Shown: positions 33,387 through 43,317, counted from the stretch's first letter. The stretch: 64,000 bases of DNA from an uncultured Acetatifactor sp. (GCA_947627535.1 CANQWM010000002.1:62001-126000), one strand, 5' to 3'. The notes: generated by a model from the letters alone, not told the origin. Program-made: numbers and translations.

Positions 33387-35705
33387 TTACCTGACGTTTT
33401 CGACACCCTGCTCATCCAGATACAATTGAATGCGGTTATCTATCATTTCTGCAATCTCCCGGGGAGTTCTGTTCCCGTTCGCACCCTCATAGTATGCCAT
33501 CAGTTCTTCCGAAATAATATTCCACAGGGCCGGATATGTTTCAGGAGCTGGAACACAGATCGAAAGCAGCTCATTCACACGTTCAATGTATGTGCTTCCG
33601 TCCGGACATTCCGGTCCGAGTAAATGATTATACTTTGCTTCCCCTTCTGCCAGAGAGATTATGGGCATCCTATACTCAGCATTCAACATCAAATACTGCA
33701 CATCCCCATCCAGCAGGGTTTCCAGATAAGCGGAAACGGCCTCGGGATTCGACAGGTTCCGATTTACCACCACCATGCCGCCATACGCATCAATGTAACT
33801 GCCGTTCTCCCCCTCCGTGGGATAACCTACATAATGACGGTTCTCTCCTTGATGTATTCCTATAAAATATGCCAAACTATCATAAGTATCTGCAGCATCT
33901 ACCTTGATCCGGTTTTCTTCCATGCCAAGATCATCTACCCAATATCTGCCGAGCGCTTCCATCATCCGCACAAAGCGTTCGTCTTCAAAATGACTTTCTC
34001 CCTTCTCCCAGTCAATCAGAAAGGAATCCGCAAGACTGTATTGAAGCAGGGTTTTCAGGGCCGCCTGGGAAGCATATAGCCTTTCACTGCCGGCATTAAT
34101 CCGGTTATCTACTCGGCCGGTCTCTATCAGATCAAGCAGTTCCTCCCAGCTCCAGCTGTCCTCCGGCCAAACATCTCTTCCGATGGAAAGAGACCATGCA
34201 GATATGCTGGATGCCAGACCCACAAGCTCTCCGTCCACCGTTCCCATCTGGAGCACGGCAGGCAGTACCTTTTCCAACACATCTTCCGGCAGGAACTCCC
34301 GCAGATCCGTAATCATCCCCTGCTCCTGCAGAAGCTTCATATCCTGGCGAGTCACGCACAGCAGATCCGGCCCTTTCCCCGCCGCCATCTCCGCAAAAAT
34401 CCTGTTGCGGAAATCGTCTATGTCCTGGTTCCCGGCATCCTGATATTCATAAAAATACTCCGGATTCGACCGTGAGGCTATTGCCACACATGCCTGGGGA
34501 CGATGAGGGTACTCCTCCACCAGACTCACCAGCCGGATTGCCTCGGGCTTTTCGACCGGTTCCGACGACAATACTTCCAGCCATTCTTCTCTTTTGCTGA
34601 CGGTGATATTCGTAAGCTTCAGCACAGGCGGTTCCTCTTTGCGCAGATAGAAACAGATTCCGCTGTAATTGTTTACACCGTTCTCATCATACCGGAATAC
34701 CAGCTTCCGCTCCCCGGATGCCACATTCCACCTGACAATCCCGTCATGGCTTTCATAATAAAGCTGATTCTCCTGTATGCCAAAAAGCCGGAGGATGGAT
34801 TCTCCCTTCAGCTGAGCAAGGACAGGAAAACTTGCGTTTTCTCCGTCATACCAGATGATCCGGGTCTCGTTGGCCGTTTGGTCATACACCGGGAATATCA
34901 GCTCCCCGTCCTCCATTTTTGCCGGTTCCCCAACATAGGTTTTATCGCTGCCGGGATATTCCGCAAGAAACCGCCCTTCCGGGGAAAATACATACAGATT
35001 CTGGACAAGGTTTGGAAGAACCCCGGATCGGATATAGCTGTTTCCGGATGCATCCAGACGGCATTCTCCCATTCCCATATGACTTTCCCAGGTCCCTTTT
35101 CTGTCATCTTCCTGTCTTGCGCCGCATTTCAGGTACTCCGGCAAAAGATCCACCCATTGATGGGCTCCCTCCGGATCAAAGTAAGAAAAAGCATCATAAG
35201 ACGGCAGAACTTCTCTGCCTTCCTCGGAATATCCCAGTATTTCAAACACATACTGGCCATCTTTAAGGATATCCATATCCACTACCAGAGAAATATCTCC
35301 CTCGCGGATTCCCATCTGCTGAGCTGAAAGTTCCTCCGTCACCGTCTCAAAGGTAGACAGATCGACGATTTCAAGGATACCCCGGGTCACGGAAAGCCTG
35401 TCGCTTTTCATTATGGGAAATAATGTATAGAGCTTTCCATCAAATACGATGGACCTTAAAGGATAATACCTGCCCATAATTTCTTCGTCTTTTTCATTCC
35501 AGACCAGCGTTTCATGCTCCGATTTTATATAGGATTCCGCCCAGAACTCCTGTTCCTCCTGGATATCACCGGACACGGCGAATCCCTTCGTTTTCCAGTC
35601 CACGGGCCCTTCGTCAGTTTTCTGTTTCTGCACGTTTCCGCCCCCGCATGCGGACAGAAGCATGGCGCAAAGAATTGTCAGAAAAAGCCCGATTTTTTTC
35701 TTCAT
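33387..35705 (-). CDS. Large solute-binding-like lipoprotein, copy B
   Basis: This 772-residue protein has the same lipobox, N-terminal strand-rich region and C-terminal solute-binding-like part as copy A. The differences I see are in the signal peptide (LTILCAMLL instead of LTVFCAMLL) and at one residue soon after (TDEGPVD for TDGGPVD); the remainder appears identical. The near-identity over 2.3 kb implies a recent duplication or gene conversion. The start is ATG 35705 after GGGAGG. It lies downstream of its own small cysteine protein gene. Confidence 0.82.
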   Translation of the reverse strand: MKKKIGLFLTILCAMLLSACGGGNVQKQKTDEGPVDWKTKGFAVSGDIQEEQEFWAESYIKSEHETLVWNEKDEEIMGRYYPLRSIVFDGKLYTLFPIMKSDRLSVTRGILEIVDLSTFETVTEELSAQQMGIREGDISLVVDMDILKDGQYVFEILGYSEEGREVLPSYDAFSYFDPEGAHQWVDLLPEYLKCGARQEDDRKGTWESHMGMGECRLDASGNSYIRSGVLPNLVQNLYVFSPEGRFLAEYPGSDKTYVGEPAKMEDGELIFPVYDQTANETRIIWYDGENASFPVLAQLKGESILRLFGIQENQLYYESHDGIVRWNVASGERKLVFRYDENGVNNYSGICFYLRKEEPPVLKLTNITVSKREEWLEVLSSEPVEKPEAIRLVSLVEEYPHRPQACVAIASRSNPEYFYEYQDAGNQDIDDFRNRIFAEMAAGKGPDLLCVTRQDMKLLQEQGMITDLREFLPEDVLEKVLPAVLQMGTVDGELVGLASSISAWSLSIGRDVWPEDSWSWEELLDLIETGRVDNRINAGSERLYASQAALKTLLQYSLADSFLIDWEKGESHFEDERFVRMMEALGRYWVDDLGMEENRIKVDAADTYDSLAYFIGIHQGENRHYVGYPTEGENGSYIDAYGGMVVVNRNLSNPEAVSAYLETLLDGDVQYLMLNAEYRMPIISLAEGEAKYNHLLGPECPDGSTYIERVNELLSICVPAPETYPALWNIISEELMAYYEGANGNRTPREIAEMIDNRIQLYLDEQGVENVR

Positions 35706-35792
35706 GAAAATGCCTCCCTGTTGATTTTTCATTTCCTGATCAATACAATTTTAAAGCACAGGAGATTCCCAAACCTGTTAATATAATTTAGT

Positions 35793-35822
35793 ATAATACG
35801 GTTTCCGTCCTTATCCTATCAA
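35793..35822 (-). promoter_or_regulatory. Promoter of lipoprotein copy B
   Basis: Read on the - strand, TTGATA (35822-35817) and TATTAT (35798-35793) are 18 bases apart. Compared with copy A, the -35 has changed from TTGACA and three bases have been inserted at the -10 (TATTATACT for TATACT). The two copies may differ in strength. Confidence 0.6.
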
Positions 35823-36142
35823 TATGATATGTGGGGATAATTCGGACATTCACGCAGTGAATGGTTTTCCGTTGTCTTTTGAGTTTCTTTTACTGTTCCA
35901 TGATTAGGGCACGTCCAGCTAGTCTGGTCAAGGCTTCCGTTTATCTGACAGGTTTTACCTTCTACTGTATGGTAAGTAATCCAGTCCGAGAGATGTGCTC
36001 CATGGGCGGTTAATTTGGCCTGGCATATGTCACATAATTTGTCATCTTCTAATGTTGACGCATGTGTTACATCCGCATTCATGATACCGCCAAAGAACAT
36101 CAGGCACATAACTGCCATCGCTGTACAAAATGTTTTTTTCAT
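35819..36142 (-). CDS. Small secreted cysteine protein, copy B
   Basis: The 107-residue paralogue of the protein at 32847 has the same signal peptide and the same five cysteines (CDIC in place of CSKC). The N-terminus of the mature part and residues near the last cysteine differ. It has an intact control region shared with the divergent peptide gene at 36324, which copy A has lost. Function unknown. Confidence 0.7.
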   Translation of the reverse strand: MKKTFCTAMAVMCLMFFGGIMNADVTHASTLEDDKLCDICQAKLTAHGAHLSDWITYHTVEGKTCQINGSLDQTSWTCPNHGTVKETQKTTENHSLRECPNYPHISY

Positions 36143-36323
36143 ATGTTCTTCCTTTCTGTTGGAAATCTCCTATATTCATTGTATCGCTGCAGTTATCCAT
36201 TTAACATGACGTTGTTGGAAAATTATATTTTCCGGTAACATCATGTTATTTTTTTCTTATTTCCCGTATTATTGGTAGTGTCAACGACAAATGCCAGTCG
36301 AATAGCATTCAGGAGGATAAGTT
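36143..36323. promoter_or_regulatory. Divergent control region with three inverted repeats
   Basis: The space between the small cysteine protein B gene and the peptide gene has AAC-ATGAC-GTT at 36203-36213, GGAAAAT-TAT-ATTTTCC at 36217-36233 and TAACAT-C-ATGTTA at 36236-36248. The first and third share AACAT/GTT half-sites and could be operators for the regulator encoded at 36506. Copy A keeps only the first (33231-33241). No T-rich terminator fits the geometry of the second. Confidence 0.5.
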
Positions 36324-36509
36324 ATGTTAAAGAAAACAAAAGCAATCATTCTTTTAACCTCAACTGCGGTGCTTGTCGCAGGCTTCATTATTGCGGCGTC
36401 AGGAAAAACAGCGCCAGCACAGGACAATGGCAGTCTTCTTCCGAGTCCCAGTGTGGAGAAGCTTTACTGTGAGACGGATTCGACACAATATTCCGAAAGA
36501 CATACCTAA
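36324..36509 (+). CDS. Candidate secreted signalling pre-peptide
   Basis: The 61-codon gene has the strongest RBS in the region (AGGAGG seven bases before the ATG). The product has a basic start (MLKKTK), a hydrophobic segment (AIILLTSTAVLVAGFIIAA) and a polar tail of 35 residues with one cysteine. That is the layout of exported pre-peptides of RRNPP systems. Its TAA stop overlaps the stop codon of the convergent XRE/TPR regulator by two bases. A relic of the same gene lies at 33256. The mature signal cannot be read from sequence. Confidence 0.65.
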   Translation: MLKKTKAIILLTSTAVLVAGFIIAASGKTAPAQDNGSLLPSPSVEKLYCETDSTQYSERHT

Positions 36510-38356
36510 TACCATTCTACCGGTTGTCCGCATAGTTGTTCATAAGATCTCCCTGCGATTCGAGCCGTTCCATCTTTTTTGAACAAATCGGCGTTGTAAA
36601 AGGCAAGTCTGTAGAAATGCAGACTTGTCTCTTTTTCGCCCAAATGCTCCAGGGCATCTGCCTTATTATTCACAAAAGTTGCCAGCATTTTCCACGTGCC
36701 GCTGGTTTGACATAAATGGATTCCTTCTTCGGAATAAGTCAATTCTTCTCCATAATTTTTCAAAAAGCCGCAACATTGAGACAATCTTGCCACCACCAAT
36801 ATCACCTTTCTGAAATGAAATTCTGGTCTAACTTTGCTCCTTTTAAAATATTCAAACAGCTTTTCCAGCAATCCTCTCGCCTGCGCCCATTTTTTTTCAT
36901 GTTCCAGCGCGTCCGCCATCTGCATCATTGCTTCTATCTCTTCTGCACGGAAAGGTCGTTCCCAAAAGCTTTTATCCCATTTTTCGACATCCTTCTCTTC
37001 AGGTACATTATCCACTGTAATAGACAAAATTTTTCTGGCCGTCTCGAACTGCTGCTCTATAGGCACCCTGCCCGCATTACTATCTATGGTAAACTTTATA
37101 TTCTCTATATACTGACGGTTACACCCATAAGATAGGTCCAACTTCTCCTTTATTTCCTGCAGCGCTTTTTCTACCTCTTCCCACTGTCTGTTTAAAATCA
37201 GTTTATCTATCTGCCATTCCAGATCCAGCAGAGCCAGGTCGTCCGTCTCAATGCTGCTGTAATAGTAGTCCTCCTGCAGATGCAGTTTCTCTTTCAGCGC
37301 CCGGAAAGTGCCGGTATTGGGTGCGCGCCTGGCAGTTTCGATCCGGGAAAGGGTTTCCGGGGTACAGATTCCCTCGCTAAGCGCCTCCTGGGAATAGCCC
37401 TGATATTGTCTGTTCCGGCAAAGCACCTCGTCCAGCAGATCTGTCTCCTGCCATACATCCATCATATACAGCTCGTCATCCGATGACGCTTTTCCCTGTC
37501 CCAGCTCATCCATCAGCTCCCGCCATGCTTCCAGCTGTATTTTCTGTCTGTGCAGCTGTTCCCCAAGTCCCAGCTTCTCCCCCGCCTGTACATAGACTTC
37601 CAGGACAGCTTCCATACTGGAGGCATAGCCGGAGGTAACCATCATCTCTATCGCACGCTTCCCCATGGTCATACACTCATGATATCTTCCCTCATCAAAA
37701 AGAACAGGCAGATACCTGGCTACCACCTTCGGATACAGCTTTACCTGCTCCCGTTCTTCCGAGTACCTTGTCCGAATATAATTTTCCAGAAACGCCAGCA
37801 CTCCTGCAGTTCTTTTTCGATCCTTCCGCGCGTCCAGCCAAAGTAAGATAAAACTCACTTCCTGCATACTGAGATAAGTGCGGGCGCTCATCCGTTCCGG
37901 AAAATCCTTTACCGTCCTTTGTATGATCTCCTCATACAGTCTGGCGCAGTCTGCCTTCCTGCCGGACAGCTCCGTCTCCGCCCGGATTCGGAGCATATCG
38001 CTGAACTGATCTCTGACTGCCTGATTGCAGGTGGGCTCCTGCGCTGCGTCCTTCTTCAACAGATCCAGCACCTTTTCCCAGTCATGCCCCAGAAGCGCCA
38101 TGGCAATATGCTGCCGCCAATCAAAGTAATCGTATTCCTTCTCTGTGAGCAGAGTGACGAATTTATCCGGGGACAGTCCCATCCTCTGCATCAGCGCCGT
38201 CATCAAAAGACGGTCCATTCTTCGGTCACCATTCAGGTATTTGGTGAACGCCGAAGCAGAGCATAATCCCCTGCAAAGATCACCTCTGTTCATATTTCTT
38301 TCTTCAATTGTATCTTCCATCAGCTGTCCCATGGTTTTTTTCATGCGGTTGTCCAT
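36506..38356 (-). CDS. XRE/TPR transcriptional regulator of RRNPP type
   Basis: The 616-residue protein has an N-terminal HTH-like region (residues 5-60, RGDLCRGLCSASAFTKYLNG). A second, more typical XRE helix-turn-helix lies at about 310-365 (YSQEALSEGICTPETLSRIE). The rest is helical with TPR-like repeats, clearest in the last 130 residues (WKMLATFVNNKADALEHLGE). This resembles peptide-sensing regulators such as PlcR or Rgg, though longer. I chose ATG 38356 after GGAAGGCAAGG; ATG 38377 is an alternative. The convergent gene at 36324 encodes the likely peptide partner. Confidence 0.78.
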   Translation of the reverse strand: MDNRMKKTMGQLMEDTIEERNMNRGDLCRGLCSASAFTKYLNGDRRMDRLLMTALMQRMGLSPDKFVTLLTEKEYDYFDWRQHIAMALLGHDWEKVLDLLKKDAAQEPTCNQAVRDQFSDMLRIRAETELSGRKADCARLYEEIIQRTVKDFPERMSARTYLSMQEVSFILLWLDARKDRKRTAGVLAFLENYIRTRYSEEREQVKLYPKVVARYLPVLFDEGRYHECMTMGKRAIEMMVTSGYASSMEAVLEVYVQAGEKLGLGEQLHRQKIQLEAWRELMDELGQGKASSDDELYMMDVWQETDLLDEVLCRNRQYQGYSQEALSEGICTPETLSRIETARRAPNTGTFRALKEKLHLQEDYYYSSIETDDLALLDLEWQIDKLILNRQWEEVEKALQEIKEKLDLSYGCNRQYIENIKFTIDSNAGRVPIEQQFETARKILSITVDNVPEEKDVEKWDKSFWERPFRAEEIEAMMQMADALEHEKKWAQARGLLEKLFEYFKRSKVRPEFHFRKVILVVARLSQCCGFLKNYGEELTYSEEGIHLCQTSGTWKMLATFVNNKADALEHLGEKETSLHFYRLAFYNADLFKKDGTARIAGRSYEQLCGQPVEWY

Positions 38357-38477
38357 CCTTGCCTTCCATTTTAGCATAGAATCTTATTTTTTTGCAATAC
38401 ACCCGTCGTTTCTTAGGACCCTGGTGAATTTTTTGTTTTTTTTTTCTTGAAAAAATACATAAGACAGGAATAAAAAA

Positions 38478-38534
38478 ATGAATTCTGCACAGATTAATAC
38501 AGCCGGTCCTGTTAAAGCCGTGCAGAAACTTTAA
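38478..38534 (+). CDS. Possible 18-codon leader ORF
   Basis: The frame reads MNSAQINTAGPVKAVQKL and has CAGGA eight bases before the ATG. It lies between the regulator and the DUF378 gene. There is no other support; it could be chance. Confidence 0.2.
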   Translation: MNSAQINTAGPVKAVQKL

Positions 38535-38581
38535 GAGAGAAGGTTGTAAAGCCGCCTTACGCGGCAGAAATGAGGGAAAAT

Positions 38582-38803
38582 ATGGGAAATAAGATTTTGG
38601 ACGGTACTGCACTGACCATTGCGATCATCGGTGCCATAAACTGGGCGCTGATCGGTCTGTTCCGCTTTGACCTGGTGGCCTTTATCTTCGGAAATATGTC
38701 ATGGTTTTCCAGGATTGTCTACACGATCGTAGGTATCTGCGGACTTTATCTGATCAGCTTTTTTATGCACCTGTCTGACAGACACAACGAGTCTGCGGTC
38801 TGA
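38582..38803 (+). CDS. DUF378 small membrane protein (YuzA-like)
   Basis: The 73-residue protein has two membrane helices, TIAIIGAINWALIGLF and IVYTIVGICGLYLISFF. The pattern GAINWxLxGLFxFDLVA is the DUF378 signature. Function is unknown. I start at ATG 38582 after GAGGG; an ATG four codons earlier (38570) is in frame. A strong bidirectional hairpin follows. Confidence 0.8.
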   Translation: MGNKILDGTALTIAIIGAINWALIGLFRFDLVAFIFGNMSWFSRIVYTIVGICGLYLISFFMHLSDRHNESAV

Positions 38804-38858
38804 CGGTCAAAAAAGCGGTAAAACCACGGGAAAAAAGCAGTAAAACCGCGGAAAAAAA

Positions 38859-38896
38859 GAAAGCTGCAGGTCGGAACTTCCGTACCTTCAGCTTTC
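38859..38896. terminator. Bidirectional terminator between DUF378 gene and rsfS
   Basis: GAAAGCTG (38859-38866) pairs with CAGCTTTC (38889-38896), with further AGGT/ACCT and GGAA/TTCC pairing inside. T-rich sequence follows on the + strand and A-rich sequence precedes it, so it can serve both converging transcripts. Just upstream, two 22-bp near-direct repeats (AAAAAAGCGGTAAAACC type) occupy 38808-38852. Confidence 0.8.
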
Positions 38897-38942
38897 TTTT
38901 TGATATGATTGATATTATTCGGACTTCTTTTAGACAGCTGCC

Positions 38943-39311
38943 TCATTGCTCCGTCTGTCCTTGGACAAGCTCCGTCCTGTCAATTTGTTTTCCATCTCTC
39001 CAGATCCGCTCCAGGTCGTACAGCAGACGGTTTTCCCTGTCAAAAATATGGACAATTACATCGCCAAAATCCAAAAGAACCCAGTTTGCCGTATCATACC
39101 CTTCAATCTGCCGTACATGGCAGCCCGCCATGCCAAGCTTCTCCTCCACATTGTCACAGAGCGCCTGAATCTGATTCCTGTTGCTGCCTCCGGCTATGAT
39201 AAAATAATCGGCAAGTACAGAGACCTGGCTGATGTCGATGATCCGGATATCCTCCGCCTTTTTATCCTCCAGCGCCGAAACGGCCAGCTTTGCAATTTCA
39301 TTACTGTTCAT
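38943..39311 (-). CDS. rsfS: Ribosomal silencing factor RsfS
   Basis: The 122-residue protein carries the RsfS/Iojap core (DIRIIDISQVSVLADYFIIA, then EGYDTANWVLLDFGDVIVHIF). It binds L14 on the large subunit and blocks subunit joining when nutrients are low. It is the last gene of the rplU operon, its start overlapping the yqeK stop (ATGA). Confidence 0.94.
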   Translation of the reverse strand: MNSNEIAKLAVSALEDKKAEDIRIIDISQVSVLADYFIIAGGSNRNQIQALCDNVEEKLGMAGCHVRQIEGYDTANWVLLDFGDVIVHIFDRENRLLYDLERIWRDGKQIDRTELVQGQTEQ

Positions 39312-39943
39312 GCGTTTAATCCTTTCTTATCTGATCTGTTGCCACTGTAATAATCATATGTCACCTGTGTCATGGGGTCTATTTTAAAGTCTTTATTGCG
39401 CAGATAAGCCAGCGTATTTCCAAGGATGATCAAAAGGGCTTCATCCAGGTCACGGAACGCCGCCCGCCGCGCCGCGGCAAAGACATCGTCCCCTGCTGTC
39501 TCCGTTGAACCCTTGACATGCCTGCGGCAGGGTTCTATGTAATCCGCGATATAAATGATCTTCTCCAGGGCACTCATCTTCGGTCTGCCGGTGGTATGAT
39601 AAAAGATAGCGTTTAAGATATCTTCATCCTTCACACCGTATTTTTCCTTCGCTAAAACCGCGCCGGCCTTGGCATGCAGGACGGGACAAAATTCCCCATG
39701 CTTCTTTTCCGGTTCGGAAAGCTGTACATGATTCCTGATGCACAATTCCCTCTGCTTTTTATAGCTCATGCACTTGGCACAGTCGTGCAGCATTCCGGCT
39801 GTAAGCGCCCTGCCTACATCTTCCCCGTATAGAGCCGCGAGATTGGCGGCCGTATATGTAACGCTTAAGGTATGCTCATACCTTTTCGGTTCCAGCGTCT
39901 TTTTCATTTCCTTTCTGATTTTGGACAGGGAAAGCTGTTTCAT
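39308..39943 (-). CDS. yqeK: YqeK-type HD-domain diadenosine tetraphosphatase
   Basis: The 211-residue HD protein has the metal motif in YEHTLSVTYTAANLA, the HD pair in MLHDCAKCMSYK and an IIYIADYIEPCRR segment. Bacterial YqeK enzymes hydrolyse Ap4A symmetrically to ADP. It overlaps nadD upstream and rsfS downstream by four bases each. Confidence 0.92.
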   Translation of the reverse strand: MKQLSLSKIRKEMKKTLEPKRYEHTLSVTYTAANLAALYGEDVGRALTAGMLHDCAKCMSYKKQRELCIRNHVQLSEPEKKHGEFCPVLHAKAGAVLAKEKYGVKDEDILNAIFYHTTGRPKMSALEKIIYIADYIEPCRRHVKGSTETAGDDVFAAARRAAFRDLDEALLIILGNTLAYLRNKDFKIDPMTQVTYDYYSGNRSDKKGLNA

Positions 39944-40542
39944 CTGTAAAGCCCTCTTTTCTCAATATAGGTCAGCACTGCCTCCGGCACCTCCCGAGCG
40001 GCCGATTCACCCGCCGCGATCCTGCGCCTGATATCCGAGGAAGAGATATCGACGGGCTTTGTATCCAGGAGCCGGATTTCTGCGCCGTATTCCTCTTTCA
40101 GGATCCGGGCCTGTCTCTCCAGGTCCATAGTCCTCTCTGCGCCGCGGACAGCCGCCAGAACGGTGCAGTTTGCAAAGATGCGTTCGGGACAGCGCCATTC
40201 TTTCATATGGAAAAGGCTGTCCGCCCCCACAATAAAATAATACTCCGTATCCGGGTGTTCGGTTCGCAGCTGTTCCAGCGTCCGGTACGTGTAGGTATTG
40301 CCGTCCTGTTCGATCTCCATGACGGACAGAGAAAAACGGGGCTGCTTACGGATCGCAAGGGCGGTCATTTCGGCCCGGATTCTTCCCGGCAGAACCTCAG
40401 CGGCGGATTTCGTATACGGTACGCCGCTGGGCATAAAAATCACCTCATCCAGGTGAAACTGCGCAAGCGCCGCCTCGGCCAGCATCAGATGTCCGTTATG
40501 GATCGGGTTAAAGGTGCCGCCCATAAGACCGGTCTTCCTCAA
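39940..40542 (-). CDS. nadD: Nicotinate-nucleotide adenylyltransferase
   Basis: This 200-residue nucleotidyltransferase starts MRKTGLMGGTFNPIHNGHL, the ATP-binding GxFxPxHxGH motif, and ends with SSSDIRRRIAAGES, the ISSTxIR-like motif. It makes deamido-NAD from nicotinate mononucleotide. It lies 24 bases after yhbY in the operon. Confidence 0.95.
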   Translation of the reverse strand: MRKTGLMGGTFNPIHNGHLMLAEAALAQFHLDEVIFMPSGVPYTKSAAEVLPGRIRAEMTALAIRKQPRFSLSVMEIEQDGNTYTYRTLEQLRTEHPDTEYYFIVGADSLFHMKEWRCPERIFANCTVLAAVRGAERTMDLERQARILKEEYGAEIRLLDTKPVDISSSDIRRRIAAGESAAREVPEAVLTYIEKRGLYR

Positions 40543-40566
40543 GCGATCAACTCCTTTAGTCCATTC

Positions 40567-40857
40567 TTATTTTGGCAGCTGTATCTTCGGCTTTTCCCGG
40601 TCCGGCTTATACAGCACAAACTTTTTCCCGATCACCTGAACCAGCTGGGAATGTGTGCGCTCCGCCACCATGCGGGCAATCTCCTCCGGGTCGTCCATGC
40701 AGTTTTTCAGGACCGCGATCTTTAGCAGTTCGTTCTTGTTAAAATGCTCCTCCACCGCTTCGGTCAGCTCCGGCGTAAGTCCGGATTTTCCCACCTGAAA
40801 AACCGGGTCCAGTCCGGCGGCAAGGTTTTTTAAATATGCTCTCTGTTTGCTCGTCAT
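40567..40857 (-). CDS. yhbY: YhbY-family (CRM domain) RNA-binding protein
   Basis: The 96-residue protein matches the CRM fold: MTSKQRAYLKNLAAGLDPVF, GKSGLTPEL and VLKNCMDDPEEIARMVAE. It is associated with assembly of the large ribosomal subunit. It sits 18 bases after obgE. Confidence 0.93.
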   Translation of the reverse strand: MTSKQRAYLKNLAAGLDPVFQVGKSGLTPELTEAVEEHFNKNELLKIAVLKNCMDDPEEIARMVAERTHSQLVQVIGKKFVLYKPDREKPKIQLPK

Positions 40858-40875
40858 GCTCTTCTTTACTCCCCA

Positions 40876-42249
<1,374 letters not shown>

Positions 42250-42284
42250 TTACACATATCTACGTCAAAATCGCATTCCCCGTT

Positions 42285-42569
42285 TTACTTTTCAACAGGA
42301 TATACGGACGCCTGTTTCTTGTCACGGCCCTTTCTCTCAAAGCGGAGAACACCGTCAACCAGTGCAAACAGGGTGTCGTCGCCGCCGATCCCAACGTTTA
42401 CGCCGGGATGGATCTTGGTGCCGCGCTGTCTGTAAAGAATGTTTCCCGCCTTTACAAACTGTCCGTCAGCTCTCTTCGCACCTAATCTCTTGGACTCGGA
42501 ATCCCTGCCGTTCTTGGTGGAGCCTACGCCCTTTTTATGAGCAAAAAACTGAAGGTTCATGTTCAGCAT
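42285..42569 (-). CDS. rpmA: 50S ribosomal protein L27
   Basis: The 94-residue protein begins [20 protein letters not shown]. The nine or so residues before HKKG are the Firmicutes-type extension cut off by the Prp protease after FFA. The rest ([36 protein letters not shown]) is standard L27. It lies three bases after prp. Confidence 0.97.
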   Translation of the reverse strand: MLNMNLQFFAHKKGVGSTKNGRDSESKRLGAKRADGQFVKAGNILYRQRGTKIHPGVNVGIGGDDTLFALVDGVLRFERKGRDKKQASVYPVEK

Positions 42570-42572
42570 GTC

Positions 42573-42905
42573 TTACACCTCCTCGAATTTAACCAGTAAA
42601 TACTTTTTCCCATACTCCCTGCTCAGATTTTCCAGATTAAACACCATGGCGTCCAGCAGGAAACTGGATTTCTCCTGCAGCCTGCCCTGAAATTCACAGC
42701 GGATCAAACCGGCTTTCTCGTCGGTATCCACGCTCATCTTTTCCCCCGCCAGCTCCGTGAGGGCATTGAGGGTCCCGATGACCAGCGCCGATATGGCGGC
42801 GCACAGAATATCAGGCTGATCTTTCCCGGCGTAATCTGCATGTCCGATGCAGGTAAAGCCCTTATAGGTCTGTCTCTGATCCTTGCGGACCGTTACTGTC
42901 GTCAT
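42573..42905 (-). CDS. prp: Ribosomal-processing cysteine protease Prp
   Basis: The 110-residue protease has the catalytic pair His22 (IGHADYA) and Cys35 (DILCAAIS). It removes the N-terminal extension of L27, whose gene is the next one, and lies between rplU and rpmA as in other Firmicutes. Confidence 0.93.
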   Translation of the reverse strand: MTTVTVRKDQRQTYKGFTCIGHADYAGKDQPDILCAAISALVIGTLNALTELAGEKMSVDTDEKAGLIRCEFQGRLQEKSSFLLDAMVFNLENLSREYGKKYLLVKFEEV

Positions 42906-42910
42906 GATCC

Positions 42911-43216
42911 TTATGCGTTGATCTTGTCGATCTTAACCTGCGTGTAAGCCTGTCTGTGACCGTTTTTCTTATGGTAGCCGGTCTTTCTCTTGTACTTGTA
43001 GACAATGACCTTCTTACCTTTTCCCTGTCCCATAATCGTCGCGCTTACACTGGCCTTTGCCGCGTCCTCGCCGACCTTCAGGGTACCGTCACTTACTGCG
43101 ATCACGCGGTCGAAAGTTACGGTACTGCCGGTTTCCGCATCCAGCTTTTCTACCCGGATGACGTCGCCTTCGGAAACCTTGTACTGCTTTCCGCCTGTTG
43201 CAATAATTGCGTACAT
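42911..43216 (-). CDS. rplU: 50S ribosomal protein L21
   Basis: The 101-residue protein begins [18 protein letters not shown] and ends with [22 protein letters not shown], the usual L21 ends. The frame is open further upstream to 43333, but GGGAGG nine bases before 43216 and the family N-terminus fix the start. It is the first gene of the eight-gene operon. Confidence 0.97.
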   Translation of the reverse strand: MYAIIATGGKQYKVSEGDVIRVEKLDAETGSTVTFDRVIAVSDGTLKVGEDAAKASVSATIMGQGKGKKVIVYKYKRKTGYHKKNGHRQAYTQVKIDKINA

Positions 43217-43317
43217 ACTAAGGCACCTCCCATTCATGGATCCTGCGATCCATTTACTCGCTGGCTTTGGTGGCATCCTCATCTGTGGATACACTTCTAC
43301 CGAGCCATGCGGCACAC
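43217..43317 (-). ncRNA. L21-type ribosomal protein leader
   Basis: The 100-base untranslated leader can form ATGGATC-(GCAG)-GATCCAT just before the Shine-Dalgarno (43236-43253 on the + strand). GCC/GGC-rich pairing is available further upstream around GCCGCATGGC. Its position between a promoter and rplU fits the L21 leader known from Firmicutes. I cannot check it against a covariance model. Confidence 0.55.
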
